Of a stretch of DNA of 64,000 nt, positions 8,367 to 16,977 are shown one piece after another (position 1 is the stretch's first letter; each line of letters begins with the position of its first letter). Origin of the DNA: an uncultured Dehalococcoidia bacterium (GTDB taxonomy: Bacteria; Chloroflexota; Dehalococcoidia; Lucifugimonadales; Lucifugimonadaceae); contig OY282385.1 in assembly GCA_958295935.1 (NCBI GenBank), forward strand, positions 310,001-374,000, in the 5' to 3' direction. The notes beneath the pieces are model-generated. The model was not told where the DNA came from and did not search any database. It worked only from the letters and a program-made list of their open reading frames with translations. The position numbers were made by a program, and so were the translations under genes.

Positions 8367-9071
8367 TTAGTACAGGTTGCCGGGCACGCTCTCCGGCGCC
8401 CGGTTGACGTAGGCTTCGATGAAATCTCTTATGGCCTGATCGTCCACCTCTTCTAGCTTCAGGTGGTGACGCCAGGCGGTGATCGTGAACTTGGAGCCCA
8501 TTCCCGGATAGGGAGACATGATGAACTGTGACTGGCTAGTGGGAATGATGTCTCGCAGCGCCTGGAGCTCCTCAGAGCATCCGTCCGGGCAGTCGTAGTG
8601 GAATCCGATTCCCCCGTTCTCCAGATTCTGTATCAGCACCTCATCCGGGAGGAATACGTCGTACTCTCCCCACCGGGCCGGCGAGCCATAGGGCGCGGGC
8701 GAATCATCGCCGGCCAGAGGGGGAGTTGACCAGTGCGCGCCGGAAGTGGCGGGAACGTGCGTGTATGGATCGTGGCTAGCTCCCACCTCGATCTCTTCTC
8801 TGCCGTCATCGACGTCCAGAGCCACCGGGCCGCCGGTGTTGAGGCCCCGACGCGGTTCATCATCGGTTCGGTTTGGCGTCAAGCCTGGGCCGACTAGAAG
8901 AGCGGCAATCAGTATCGCCGCAACGGCCAAGCCGCCCGCGATGACAAGCCGCCTGCGGCGACGCCTGCGGCGCTGGCTGCGAGCGCGGCGCTCCGCCCTG
9001 ATCTCGGACCGGGTCATCCCGCGCCGGCTATCCGGGCGCGTCGTGGCCTTTCGCTGAATTCTTTCTGTCAT
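8367..9071 (-). CDS. DUF3105 family membrane-anchored protein
   Basis: A 234-residue protein with a very Arg-rich cytoplasmic N terminus (residues ~20-42), one membrane helix at about 43-62, and an extracytoplasmic domain. The segment DPYTHVPATSGAHWSTPP followed by YDVFLPDEVLIQNLENGGIGFHY matches DUF3105, where the usual consensus has histidines in an HNLEHG-like motif. Here that motif reads QNLENG, so both histidines appear replaced. The function of the family is unknown. It sits between purC and purS, 11 bases from purS, so it is probably cotranscribed with purine genes without an obvious role in the pathway. Confidence 0.8.
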   Translation of the reverse strand: MTERIQRKATTRPDSRRGMTRSEIRAERRARSQRRRRRRRRLVIAGGLAVAAILIAALLVGPGLTPNRTDDEPRRGLNTGGPVALDVDDGREEIEVGASHDPYTHVPATSGAHWSTPPLAGDDSPAPYGSPARWGEYDVFLPDEVLIQNLENGGIGFHYDCPDGCSEELQALRDIIPTSQSQFIMSPYPGMGSKFTITAWRHHLKLEEVDDQAIRDFIEAYVNRAPESVPGNLY

Positions 9072-9117
9072 AAGTACGAGGGTCGGGGAGCAGCCCCAGC
9101 CTGTCCGTCGTTCTCTC

Positions 9118-10029
9118 TCAGGTTAATACGGATCGGCCCGTAAGTCGCTGAAAGGCTTCCTGATAACGTTTCCCGGTCTCGCAGACCACTCCCTGGGGAA
9201 GCGCAGGCCCCGGCGGTTCCTTGTCCCAGCCGTAGTCGGTAAGCCAATTGCGCACGAACTGCTTGTCGTAGGCCGGAGGCGAGTTCCCCATGCGCCAGTC
9301 TGCCGCGTCCCAGAAACGGCTGGAATCCGGGGTCAGAAGCTCGTCGATGAGGGACACTTCACCACCGATGAAACCAAACTCCAGCTTGGTGTCCGCCAGG
9401 ATCATGCCTTTGGATAGCGCGGCGTCGTGCCCTATACGGTACACGAGCAGGCTGAGCTCTTCGAGACGCCGATAAAGGTCCACTCCCACCAGGTTTTCCC
9501 CATCCGCGCGCGTCAAAGGCTCGTCGTGACCCGATTCGGCCTTGGTCGAGGGTGTAAACAACGGCGTGTCGAAACGCTCCGCCTCCTGCATCCCGGCTGG
9601 CATGAGACTGCCGTTCAACGTGCCGGATTCGACGTACTCCCTCCAGCCCTGCCCCGTGACGTACCCCCGCACGACGCACTCCATGTCGATCCGGGCCGCG
9701 CGGCGCACTACCATCGCCCTGTGCGCAAGGGCAGGGGAGAGCTTCTGAATACCAGGATGTCCGGCCAAGTCTCCCAGGTTTTCCCGATCATAGGCCATGC
9801 CGATCATGTGATTGGGGACGGTCCGGCCGGTCATGTCGAACCAGAAAGCGGACATTTGCGCCAGGACGGCCCCCTTGCCGGGTACCGGGGTTGGCAGAAC
9901 GACGTCGAAGGCAGATATGCGGTCGGAGGCCAACATCAGCATCAGCCCGTCGCCCAGATCGTAAGTATCGCGCACCTTGCCTCGATACATCAGGCCCGGC
10001 AAGTCGGTTTCATATACCGCAGAGGTCAC
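9118..10029 (-). CDS. purC: SAICAR synthetase
   Basis: Phosphoribosylaminoimidazole-succinocarboxamide synthase, joining CAIR and aspartate with ATP. The 303-residue protein has YRGKVRDTYDLGDGLMLMLASDRISAFDVVL at the N terminus (a glycine-rich nucleotide loop and the SDRxSAFD signature), VVRGYVTGQGWREY in the middle, and ILADTKLEFGF with SLIDELLTPDSSRFW further on. The length is typical of the longer bacterial/yeast-like PurC type. It overlaps purB by four bases, showing tight coupling. Confidence 0.95.
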   Translation of the reverse strand: MTSAVYETDLPGLMYRGKVRDTYDLGDGLMLMLASDRISAFDVVLPTPVPGKGAVLAQMSAFWFDMTGRTVPNHMIGMAYDRENLGDLAGHPGIQKLSPALAHRAMVVRRAARIDMECVVRGYVTGQGWREYVESGTLNGSLMPAGMQEAERFDTPLFTPSTKAESGHDEPLTRADGENLVGVDLYRRLEELSLLVYRIGHDAALSKGMILADTKLEFGFIGGEVSLIDELLTPDSSRFWDAADWRMGNSPPAYDKQFVRNWLTDYGWDKEPPGPALPQGVVCETGKRYQEAFQRLTGRSVLT

Positions 10030-11366
10030 GTCACGGCTTTCTCAGGTTCAGTCGGCGAAACGGAGGGCAGCAGACCTATCCCCCGGAAGGTGTGGTCGGT
10101 AAACCGCATGAAGTAAGCGTAATCGAACAACCGCCTCAACTCCGGCTCAGGCGTCAGCCGAGTTATGCGGGGGTCATCGCATACGAGGTCTCGGAAATCC
10201 GCCTCCTTGTGCGAGGCGTAAAGCGCGTGCTGTTGCACCAATTCGTAGGCCATGGAGCGATCCATACCGGCTTCTACGAGGGCCAGCATCACCCTGGGCG
10301 AGAAAACCACGCCGCGAGTGAATTCGAGATTGCGCATCATCCGGGCAGGGTACACCTCCATGCCAGAGACCACCCGGGTCAGCACGTGGAGCATGTAGTC
10401 CAATGCAAGCGCCGAGTCGGGGAGAATCATGCGCTCCGCCGAGGAGTGGGATATATCTCGTTCATGCCACAGGGGAACGTTTTCCAAGGCCGTGACGGCG
10501 TAGCCGCGCACCAGGCGCGCCAGACCGCATACGCGTTCGGAAAGCTCAGGATTGCGCTTGTGCGGCATTGAAGACGAACCCTTTGTAACGAAGCCGGGTT
10601 CTCCAAACGGCTCCTGAACCTCCCCGATTTCCGTCCTCTGCAGCGCCCTGATCTCTGTGGCGACCTTCTCCAGAGTGGCCGCCAGAAGGGCGAGCGAGAG
10701 AACGAACTCGGCATGTCGGTCTCGCTGGATTACCTGGTTGGAAATTGGGGCCGGCTGAAGTCCCAGTCGATCGCATACGTAAGCCTCGATTTCAGGCGGC
10801 ACGCTGGCGTATGTCCCCACCGGGCCGGAAATCTTGCCAATAGCCACCCTGCGGGCAGTCGCCTCAAGCCGCTCGACCTGCCTGCCAAGCTCCGCACGCC
10901 AGAGCGCCGGCTTTAGCCCGAAACTCAGCGGCTCCGCGTGTATTCCGTGGGATCGGCCTATGCAGGGCGTATCCTTGAACTCCAGCGCACGAGACGCGCA
11001 GGCGTCCATCAGCCGTTTCACGCCAGCGAGTATCAATTCCAACGATCTGGTCATTTGCAGGCTGAGAGCGGTGTCCTTGACGTCGTTGGAAGTCAGGCCG
11101 TGGTGAAGCCACCTCCGTTCTTCCCCGAGCGACTCGCCCACGGCTCTGATAAAGGAAACCACGTCGTGCTTGGTGTCGGCAAACCAACGGGCATATGCAT
11201 CCGGGTTGAACTTGGCGCGCTTGATCAAAGCCGCATCTTCGGCAGGAATCACCCTCAGCTCGGCCCAAGCCTCCGACACGGCCACCTCTATGCGCAGCCA
11301 TAGCCCAAAGGCGTGGCTTTCGGACCACACCTTCTTCATCTCCGGGCGCGAGTACCTTTCGATCAT
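10026..11366 (-). CDS. purB: Adenylosuccinate lyase
   Basis: Homotetrameric lyase acting twice in purine synthesis (SAICAR to AICAR, adenylosuccinate to AMP). The 446-residue protein carries the fumarase/aspartase signature GSSSMPHKRNP near residue 265, HHGLTSNDVKDTA near 88-100 and IGRSHGIHAEP around 135-145. It starts with ATG at 11366, overlapping the upstream HAD-phosphatase stop, and ends overlapping purC. Nothing looks damaged. Confidence 0.96.
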   Translation of the reverse strand: MIERYSRPEMKKVWSESHAFGLWLRIEVAVSEAWAELRVIPAEDAALIKRAKFNPDAYARWFADTKHDVVSFIRAVGESLGEERRWLHHGLTSNDVKDTALSLQMTRSLELILAGVKRLMDACASRALEFKDTPCIGRSHGIHAEPLSFGLKPALWRAELGRQVERLEATARRVAIGKISGPVGTYASVPPEIEAYVCDRLGLQPAPISNQVIQRDRHAEFVLSLALLAATLEKVATEIRALQRTEIGEVQEPFGEPGFVTKGSSSMPHKRNPELSERVCGLARLVRGYAVTALENVPLWHERDISHSSAERMILPDSALALDYMLHVLTRVVSGMEVYPARMMRNLEFTRGVVFSPRVMLALVEAGMDRSMAYELVQQHALYASHKEADFRDLVCDDPRITRLTPEPELRRLFDYAYFMRFTDHTFRGIGLLPSVSPTEPEKAVT

Positions 11367-12043
11367 TCCGCCCGTCCTTCCGGCTTCCCGGACTGCGCCC
11401 GCAGGAAACTCGCGGCCGGGTGCAGAGATTCAAACGGATTTGCCGGAATGCCATTCTCGCGGCAGTAGTTGAGCAACCTCGACCTTGCGAAGACGACTTC
11501 CGCCCGCGCGGCCGCGCAGGCGTCAGATCTGAGGCCGTCTCCTATGAAGACTGTTCGCATACCGGCGGCTTTGGCATCCATGATGGCCTTGCACTTGCAC
11601 ACTGCGCCCGCCGGATCGCAGCCGCGCAGGCGCAGAGGATAATCGTACCTAAAAGGCCCCCGCCCGGTGGATGAGGCGGTTGCATCGACTGCCACAATGT
11701 CGAGTTTTTCAAAACCGCGGGCATCGAGCAAAGCGCGAATGTAGAACCGCAGACCTGCGGAGACGATTTTCACAGAGCCACCGGTCCCCGAGGCAGCCTC
11801 GACTAGTTCCGCAAAGCCGGGCCGGAGCGATGCGTTCCTGCTTACGTATTCCGACATCTCGCCCACTGTGGCCCTTACCTCGTCGAAGGCTCTTTCCTGA
11901 TACTCCCGGAAGTCGGTCTCGCCGCGGCTAAACAACTCCCGATGCATCCTCGTAGTGCGCGCGGCGAATCTCTCCAGCAGCATCTGAGCTACGTTCATCT
12001 CTGCCGCAGTATCGTCAAAATCACATGCCACGTAGAACGTCAA
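11363..12043 (-). CDS. HAD-superfamily phosphatase (MtnX/PSP-like)
   Basis: Haloacid-dehalogenase phosphatase of ~226 residues, embedded between purD and purB. It has DFDDTAAEM (motif I with nucleophile Asp near residue 7), KIVSAGLRFYI (motif II Ser), and VFIGDGLRSDACAA (motif IV), typical of the phosphoserine-phosphatase/MtnX branch. An ATG at 12085 would start inside purD; the TTG at 12043 has a GAGG seven bases upstream and puts motif I at the N terminus as usual, so I choose it. It overlaps purB by four bases. The substrate is unknown. Since hisB here lacks a phosphatase domain and the his operon is adjacent, histidinol phosphate is one possibility, but that is only inference. Confidence 0.8.
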   Translation of the reverse strand: MTFYVACDFDDTAAEMNVAQMLLERFAARTTRMHRELFSRGETDFREYQERAFDEVRATVGEMSEYVSRNASLRPGFAELVEAASGTGGSVKIVSAGLRFYIRALLDARGFEKLDIVAVDATASSTGRGPFRYDYPLRLRGCDPAGAVCKCKAIMDAKAAGMRTVFIGDGLRSDACAAARAEVVFARSRLLNYCRENGIPANPFESLHPAASFLRAQSGKPEGRAE

Positions 12044-12053
12044 AGATATCGCC

Positions 12054-13331
12054 TCAGACAGGCGCGCCCACGGCGCGGCCGGCAACGTCCGTTCGGTAAT
12101 GGGCTCGATCGAACTTGATGGCGCGCACTGAGTCGTAGGCGCGCGCCCGCGCCTCCGAGAGGTCAGCGCCGGAACCGGTCACAGCCAATACTCTGCCGCC
12201 GGAAGTGACTATACCGCCCTCGGGCGTCGACGCGGTGCCGGCATGGAACACCAGGGCTGAAGCGGCAGCCGATTCCAAACCGGTAATTGGATCGCCTGTG
12301 GCATAGCGCCCCGGATAACCGCCCGAAGCCATCACCACGGCAACGTGCGCGCGGCCATCCCAGACGACCTCGACGTCTTCCAGCCTGCCCTCCGCGGTAG
12401 CCGCGCAAACGTCGACGAGATCCGTGGCAAGGCGCGGCAAGACAACCTGAGTCTCCGGGTCTCCAAAGCGGCAGTTGAACTCGATCACCTTCGGACCTTC
12501 CAACGTGACCATCAGCCCGGCGTATATCACGCCCTGGTATGGGCAGCCCTCTGCAACCATGGCACGCGCCGTAGGCTCCAGGATTTGGCGGCGAACCAAA
12601 CCGGCCAGGTCGTCCGTCCAGAACTCGGGAGGTGAATAGGCCCCCATGCCGCCTGTGTTCGGCCCCCTGTCTCCATCGTATACCCGCTTGTAGTCACAGG
12701 CCGCAACCTCGGCAGATACCTTCGTCCCGTCCACGAATGCAAAGACGCTCACCTCCACGCCGCTCAGACGCTCTTCTACTACTACGGTAGAACCCGCCTT
12801 TCCGAATGCGCCTCCCATCATGCTGGACACGGCGCGCTCCGCTTCCCCCTTGGTCGTAGGCAGCACGACGCCTTTCCCACCGGCCAGCCCGTCGGCCTTG
12901 ATTACGGCCGCGCCCTCCGGCATCGACCTGATGTACCTGTGCGCAGGCGCCGCCGAGTGAAACGTCTTGTGCTCCGCGGTGGGAATGCCGTGACGCCGCA
13001 TAAGATCCTTCGCCCACGCCTTGGACGACTCTATGCGGGCAGCGGATGCGGTTGGACCAAAGACCTTGATACCGGCCGCAGATAGCTCATCGGCAAGGCC
13101 GGCCTCAAGCGGCGCCTCCGGCCCGACCACGACCAAATCTACGCGATGATCGAGCGCGGCCCTAACCACCCCCGGAACGTCCTCGGCCGCCGTGTTGGGC
13201 AGGTTACGGGCCAACGCGCCTATGCCCGGATTGCCCGGCGCAGCAAGCAGACGGTACACCGACTTGCTCCGGCTCAGCTTCCAGGCCAGCGCATGCTCCC
13301 GACCGCCGGAACCTACGAGCAGTACTTTCAC
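12054..13331 (-). CDS. purD: Phosphoribosylamine-glycine ligase
   Basis: GAR synthetase of the purine pathway, an ATP-grasp enzyme of 425 residues. Visible parts are [19 protein letters not shown] at the N terminus, [32 protein letters not shown] of the ATP-grasp A domain, and [18 protein letters not shown], the metal-binding stretch. It lies 27 bases after guaA on the same strand. Length and motifs are normal. Confidence 0.96.
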   Translation of the reverse strand: MKVLLVGSGGREHALAWKLSRSKSVYRLLAAPGNPGIGALARNLPNTAAEDVPGVVRAALDHRVDLVVVGPEAPLEAGLADELSAAGIKVFGPTASAARIESSKAWAKDLMRRHGIPTAEHKTFHSAAPAHRYIRSMPEGAAVIKADGLAGGKGVVLPTTKGEAERAVSSMMGGAFGKAGSTVVVEERLSGVEVSVFAFVDGTKVSAEVAACDYKRVYDGDRGPNTGGMGAYSPPEFWTDDLAGLVRRQILEPTARAMVAEGCPYQGVIYAGLMVTLEGPKVIEFNCRFGDPETQVVLPRLATDLVDVCAATAEGRLEDVEVVWDGRAHVAVVMASGGYPGRYATGDPITGLESAAASALVFHAGTASTPEGGIVTSGGRVLAVTGSGADLSEARARAYDSVRAIKFDRAHYRTDVAGRAVGAPV

Positions 13332-13358
13332 GTCAGATCGCCCGATCCTCAGCTGCGC

Positions 13359-15032
13359 TTATTCCCACTCTATGGTTCCGGGGGGCTTGCTCGTAATGTC
13401 GTACACCACCCGGTTTACAGAGGGGACCTCGTTGACGATTCGGGAGGAGATGCGGCCAAGAGTGTCGTAGGGCAGCCGCGCCCAGTCCGCGGTCATCGCG
13501 TCATTGCTGGAGACGGCTCGAATAGCGACCACGTGTTGGTACGTGCGCCGGTCCCCCATCACCCCCACGGTTCGCGTGTTGGTGAGCACGGCGAAAGCCT
13601 GCCACAATTGCTGATACAGCCGGTCCCTCTTCACCTCGTCGATCACTATCCAGTCGCAGGCCCGTAACGTCTCCAGCTTCTCAGCGGTCACTTCTCCAAT
13701 GATCCGTATGGCAAGGCCAGGCCCCGGAAAAGGCTGACGGTTCAGGACCTCCGACGACAGCCCCAGCTCCGCTCCTGCCAGCCTGACCTCATCCTTGAAC
13801 AGGTACCTCAGCGGCTCCACCAACTGTAAGTCCATCCTCTCAGGCAGCCCGCCGACGTTGTGATGCGTCTTGATCTTGTGAGAGGCGGTAGATTCGGAGG
13901 TCTTGCTCTCGATCACGTCCGGGTAGAGAGTTCCCTGCGCGAGAAAATCCACCTCCCCCAGCTCCTGAGCCTTCTCCTCGAATACGCGGATGAACTCGTT
14001 GCCTATTCGCTTGCGCTTCTCCTCGGGATCCGTAACCCGCGCCAGAGAGGACAGAAACCTCTCTACCGCGTCCACGTATATCAACTTGAGGCCCAGATTG
14101 CGCGCGAACAGGTCTCTCACACGCTGCGGCTCCTCCAGGCGCATCAGGCCGTTGTCAACGAAGATGCAGGTGAGCCGGTCGCCTATGGCTCTATTGATCA
14201 GCGCCGCGGCTACGGTGGAGTCGACCCCGCCCGAAAGTGCGCAGATGACTCGTCCACCATCCACCTGAGCGCGGATGTGCTCCACCGCGTCGTTCACGAA
14301 ATTCGAGGGCGTCCAGGTTCCCTGGCATCCACAGACCCCGTACACGAAGTTGCGAATGATCTCAGCACCCTGAGGAGTATGGGCCACCTCCGGGTGGAAC
14401 TGGATGCCGAACATGCCGCGGCCGTTTCCCATGACGGCGATTGGAGAATGCTCGGAGGAAGCGAGAACGCTAAACCCCGGCGGAGTCTCGTCGATGCGGT
14501 CGCCATGGCTCATCCAGACGGGCACGGAGTCGTCAAGCCCATCGAGCAATCCACCGCCCAATCCGATGCGGCGCAGAACCGAATATCCATACTCTCTGGC
14601 CGTACCTCGCGCCACCGCTCCACCCAGTTGGTGCGCAAGCAGTTGCATGCCGTAGCAGATGCCCAGCACAGGGACCCCGGAATCGAAAACCCAGCCCGGC
14701 ACCATGGGAGCGCCGGGCTCGTACACACTTCCAGGACCGCCGGACAACACGATCCCGCGCACGTCCTGCTCATCGAGGATCTGCCCCTCGGCTGTATGAG
14801 GGATGATCTCGCAATAGACGTTCGCTTCTCGAACGCGGCGCGCTATGAGTTGGCTGTACTGAGAGCCGAAGTCGATTACTACGATGCTCTGGGTCTTGGT
14901 CGGCGAGCGCCCGGAAGGCTGCGCAGAGGCGCCGGCGCGCTCGCTCTGGGCTATCTCCAGATATGTCCCAACCTCGATGTCGTCAGAGGTCGAAACGCGG
15001 TGTGTGGAGGGCTTCCCCGAGAGCTCGTACAT
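13359..15032 (-). CDS. guaA: GMP synthase (glutamine-hydrolysing)
   Basis: Converts XMP to GMP. The N-terminal class I glutamine amidotransferase domain starts at [20 protein letters not shown] and has the nucleophile Cys in [15 protein letters not shown] and His-Glu in QFHPEV. The synthetase part has the PP-loop [12 protein letters not shown], and the dimerisation domain ends GTIEWE. At 557 residues it is ~45 longer than usual, because the only clear start, ATG at 15032, gives an N-terminal tail of about 48 residues with no family match. No strong ribosome binding site precedes it, so the real start may be a downstream non-ATG codon. It is the first gene of the minus-strand purine cluster. 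Confidence 0.95.
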   Translation of the reverse strand: MYELSGKPSTHRVSTSDDIEVGTYLEIAQSERAGASAQPSGRSPTKTQSIVVIDFGSQYSQLIARRVREANVYCEIIPHTAEGQILDEQDVRGIVLSGGPGSVYEPGAPMVPGWVFDSGVPVLGICYGMQLLAHQLGGAVARGTAREYGYSVLRRIGLGGGLLDGLDDSVPVWMSHGDRIDETPPGFSVLASSEHSPIAVMGNGRGMFGIQFHPEVAHTPQGAEIIRNFVYGVCGCQGTWTPSNFVNDAVEHIRAQVDGGRVICALSGGVDSTVAAALINRAIGDRLTCIFVDNGLMRLEEPQRVRDLFARNLGLKLIYVDAVERFLSSLARVTDPEEKRKRIGNEFIRVFEEKAQELGEVDFLAQGTLYPDVIESKTSESTASHKIKTHHNVGGLPERMDLQLVEPLRYLFKDEVRLAGAELGLSSEVLNRQPFPGPGLAIRIIGEVTAEKLETLRACDWIVIDEVKRDRLYQQLWQAFAVLTNTRTVGVMGDRRTYQHVVAIRAVSSNDAMTADWARLPYDTLGRISSRIVNEVPSVNRVVYDITSKPPGTIEWE

Positions 15033-15096
15033 AGGCGTAAGAGGGGGGAAGGCTAGCAGTTGTGCTAAACTCCGTCAAACTGAAATCGTATTGCAG

Positions 15097-15123
15097 AACG
15101 CGCCCCGGAGCATGGGGCGCGTT
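15097..15123. promoter_or_regulatory. Strong hairpin upstream of guaA and tsaC
   Basis: AACGCGCCCC (15097-15106) pairs perfectly with GGGGCGCGTT (15114-15123) around a seven-base loop, in the 244-base divergent region between guaA and tsaC. There is no T-run on either side, so it is not an intrinsic terminator. On the minus strand, TTGACG at 15073-15078 could be a -35 element for guaA, but the matching -10 is weak. The hairpin lies upstream of it, so a role in the guaA leader is uncertain. Confidence 0.4.
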
Positions 15124-15276
15124 GCGTTCCCGGCCCTTTCCGAAAACCCGGCCAAGTAGAACGCAAGAACCCCTTCTCTGGTCAATCGTAAGGGCAGAGA
15201 CGAGCGTGCGGCGCCCGACCAAGGGGTTACCGCGCAGAGGTTCGACAGCCAGTTCGGAAACGGGCTTGGAGAAGAC

Positions 15277-15897
15277 GTGTCCCCACTTGAAGAAGCAGTC
15301 GAGATTTTACGCAATGGAGGCATCGTGGCCTTTCCCACGGATACCTACTACGGCCTCGGCTGCGACGTGTTCAACGAGGCTGCCGCAAAGAGGGTGGTGA
15401 AGGCCAAGGGCCGCTTGCAGGGCTCGCCGCTGCCCGTTCTGCTGGCAGGCCCCCAGGACGTTGAGATGGTATGCAGCGACCCGCCCGACAGCCTGAAGAA
15501 ATTGGCCGACAGGTACTGGCCAGGGCCGCTAACCATAGCCTCCAAGGCTAAAGACGAGGTGGCCGCCAGCGTGACCGGGGGCAGAGGTACAGTCGGTATG
15601 CGAGTGCCCAATCACCACACCCCTCGCAACCTCATACGCATGTTGGGCCGCCCAATAACGGGCACGAGCGCCAACCCGTCGGGAAAGCCGCCCCACAAAA
15701 CCGCCGCACAGGTGCTCGACGACATGGACGGCGAGGTCGACCTCATCATCCCAGGCGAGTGCGGACCACATCCAGCCGCCTCAACAGTCATCGATCTGTC
15801 CGGCGACCGGCCCATAGTAGTGCGCGAAGGCGCAATCCCTGCCCGCGAACTCGCAGAACTCTTACCGGATATGACGGTAGCCGGACGCGCCCAGTAG
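15277..15897 (+). CDS. tsaC: L-threonylcarbamoyladenylate synthase (Sua5/YrdC/TsaC)
   Basis: Makes threonylcarbamoyl-AMP for the t6A37 modification of ANN-decoding tRNAs. The 206-residue single YrdC domain shows GGIVAFPTDTYYGLGCDV near residue 14, KxKGR (KAKGRLQGSPLPVLL), YWPGPLTI, VGMRVPNH, and the SANPSGKPP signature. It lacks the extra Sua5 C-terminal domain, so it is of the TsaC type. The start is GTG at 15277; no ATG is better placed. MtaB, which further modifies t6A, is encoded at 47891-49228. Confidence 0.92.
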   Translation: MSPLEEAVEILRNGGIVAFPTDTYYGLGCDVFNEAAAKRVVKAKGRLQGSPLPVLLAGPQDVEMVCSDPPDSLKKLADRYWPGPLTIASKAKDEVAASVTGGRGTVGMRVPNHHTPRNLIRMLGRPITGTSANPSGKPPHKTAAQVLDDMDGEVDLIIPGECGPHPAASTVIDLSGDRPIVVREGAIPARELAELLPDMTVAGRAQ

Positions 15898-15932
15898 CTC
15901 GACGACCGCGTTACTCAGTTCCTACCTCACCC

Positions 15933-16967
15933 ATGAGCCAAGACACCGCCGCGAAATTGCCTCCCGAAGCCGCAGAAGAGCTCGACGCGGCCCTCCGTGA
16001 ATTCATCGAGTCGCGCAAGCTGCCGCTGTATCACATGATGTCGTTCCAACTGGGCTGGAAGGACGAGATAGGTGAACGAGCGCAACCCGGACCCCCGCCT
16101 CGCGTGCACGGCTCCTTCACCCTCGCATCCGCCCATGCAGTGGGAGGCGATTACCGGCGCGCTATCGACTACGCCATCTCCGTGGAACTGATAAACGGCT
16201 TCTGGCTCATACACACAGACATCGAGGACGGAAACACCGAAAGGGCAGGGAGGCCGTCAGTCTGGTGGACGTGGGGGCCGGCGCAGGCCATCAATACCGG
16301 CGACGGCATGCACGCCATGGCGAGGCTCGCCCTTTTTCGCTTGACCGAAAAGGGCGTAGAGCCGCACCGGGTAGCGGCCGCGATACGAGGGCTGGACGAA
16401 GCCACCGTACGCATATGCGAAGGCGAATACCTGGACATAGCCAACCAGGACCGCCTCTTGATGGCGACCAGCGCATATCTCGAAATGGCGGAAAGCAGGG
16501 TAGGGGCCCTCTTCGGCTGCGCCGCACGGTTTGGCGCACTTGCAGCAGGAGACGCAGACGACCGGCTAGCCCTGAGTCTCGAAGCCTTTGGAACAAAGGT
16601 AGGGACGGCTCGCCAACTCGCCTCGGACTACGACACTCTGTGGCCCCAAGGCAATCGTGACCAGGTGCAGCAGGGACGCATGATCGCAAAGAAGAAGAAC
16701 CTGCCGGTCGTACACACGTTTGAAAGCGCAGACCCCGCCACCAAACGGCGCCTTGGTGAGATCTACATGCAGCGCGTGCTGGACCCGAAGTCGCTGGACG
16801 AGGTGGCACACTTATGCGAGGCAGCGGGCGGAAGAGAAGCCGCAGCCGCAGCCATCCACCGACTTGTCGAGGAGTCCCAAGAAAATCTGGAGAGAAGCGG
16901 TCTGGGCCAGGCGGGACGCTCACTTCTCAGAGAAGAGGGCAGGGCGCTGGTGAGGCCCCATTCATGA
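15933..16967 (+). CDS. Polyprenyl synthetase family protein with altered Asp-rich motifs
   Basis: Isoprenyl diphosphate synthase-fold protein of 344 residues. The first Asp-rich region reads HTDIEDG at 94-100 with R and G-x-P-x-x-W following, where active enzymes have HDDxxD; the first Asp of the pair is Thr. The second region reads SDYD at 231-234 followed by a KKKNLPVV segment, again short of the usual DDxxD. The overall frame (R-x-G-x-P, KxxLPV) still fits trans-prenyltransferases, which elongate allylic diphosphates with Mg2+. The ATG at 15933 is chosen over an open upstream frame that overlaps tsaC. It lies between tsaC and pgk. Activity should not be assumed. Confidence 0.8.
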   Translation: MSQDTAAKLPPEAAEELDAALREFIESRKLPLYHMMSFQLGWKDEIGERAQPGPPPRVHGSFTLASAHAVGGDYRRAIDYAISVELINGFWLIHTDIEDGNTERAGRPSVWWTWGPAQAINTGDGMHAMARLALFRLTEKGVEPHRVAAAIRGLDEATVRICEGEYLDIANQDRLLMATSAYLEMAESRVGALFGCAARFGALAAGDADDRLALSLEAFGTKVGTARQLASDYDTLWPQGNRDQVQQGRMIAKKKNLPVVHTFESADPATKRRLGEIYMQRVLDPKSLDEVAHLCEAAGGREAAAAAIHRLVEESQENLERSGLGQAGRSLLREEGRALVRPHS

Positions 16968-16977
16968 TCTCAAAAGT

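Noticed and set aside
9085-9105. SRP-RNA-like GGGG-AGCAG-CCCC stretch upstream of the DUF3105 gene
   Set aside because: It lacks the conserved GGAA tetraloop and asymmetric loop of SRP RNA; a simple hairpin is enough.
13860-15056. 398-codon plus-strand frame opposite guaA
   Set aside because: Antisense to a well-conserved gene, with no domain or start signal.
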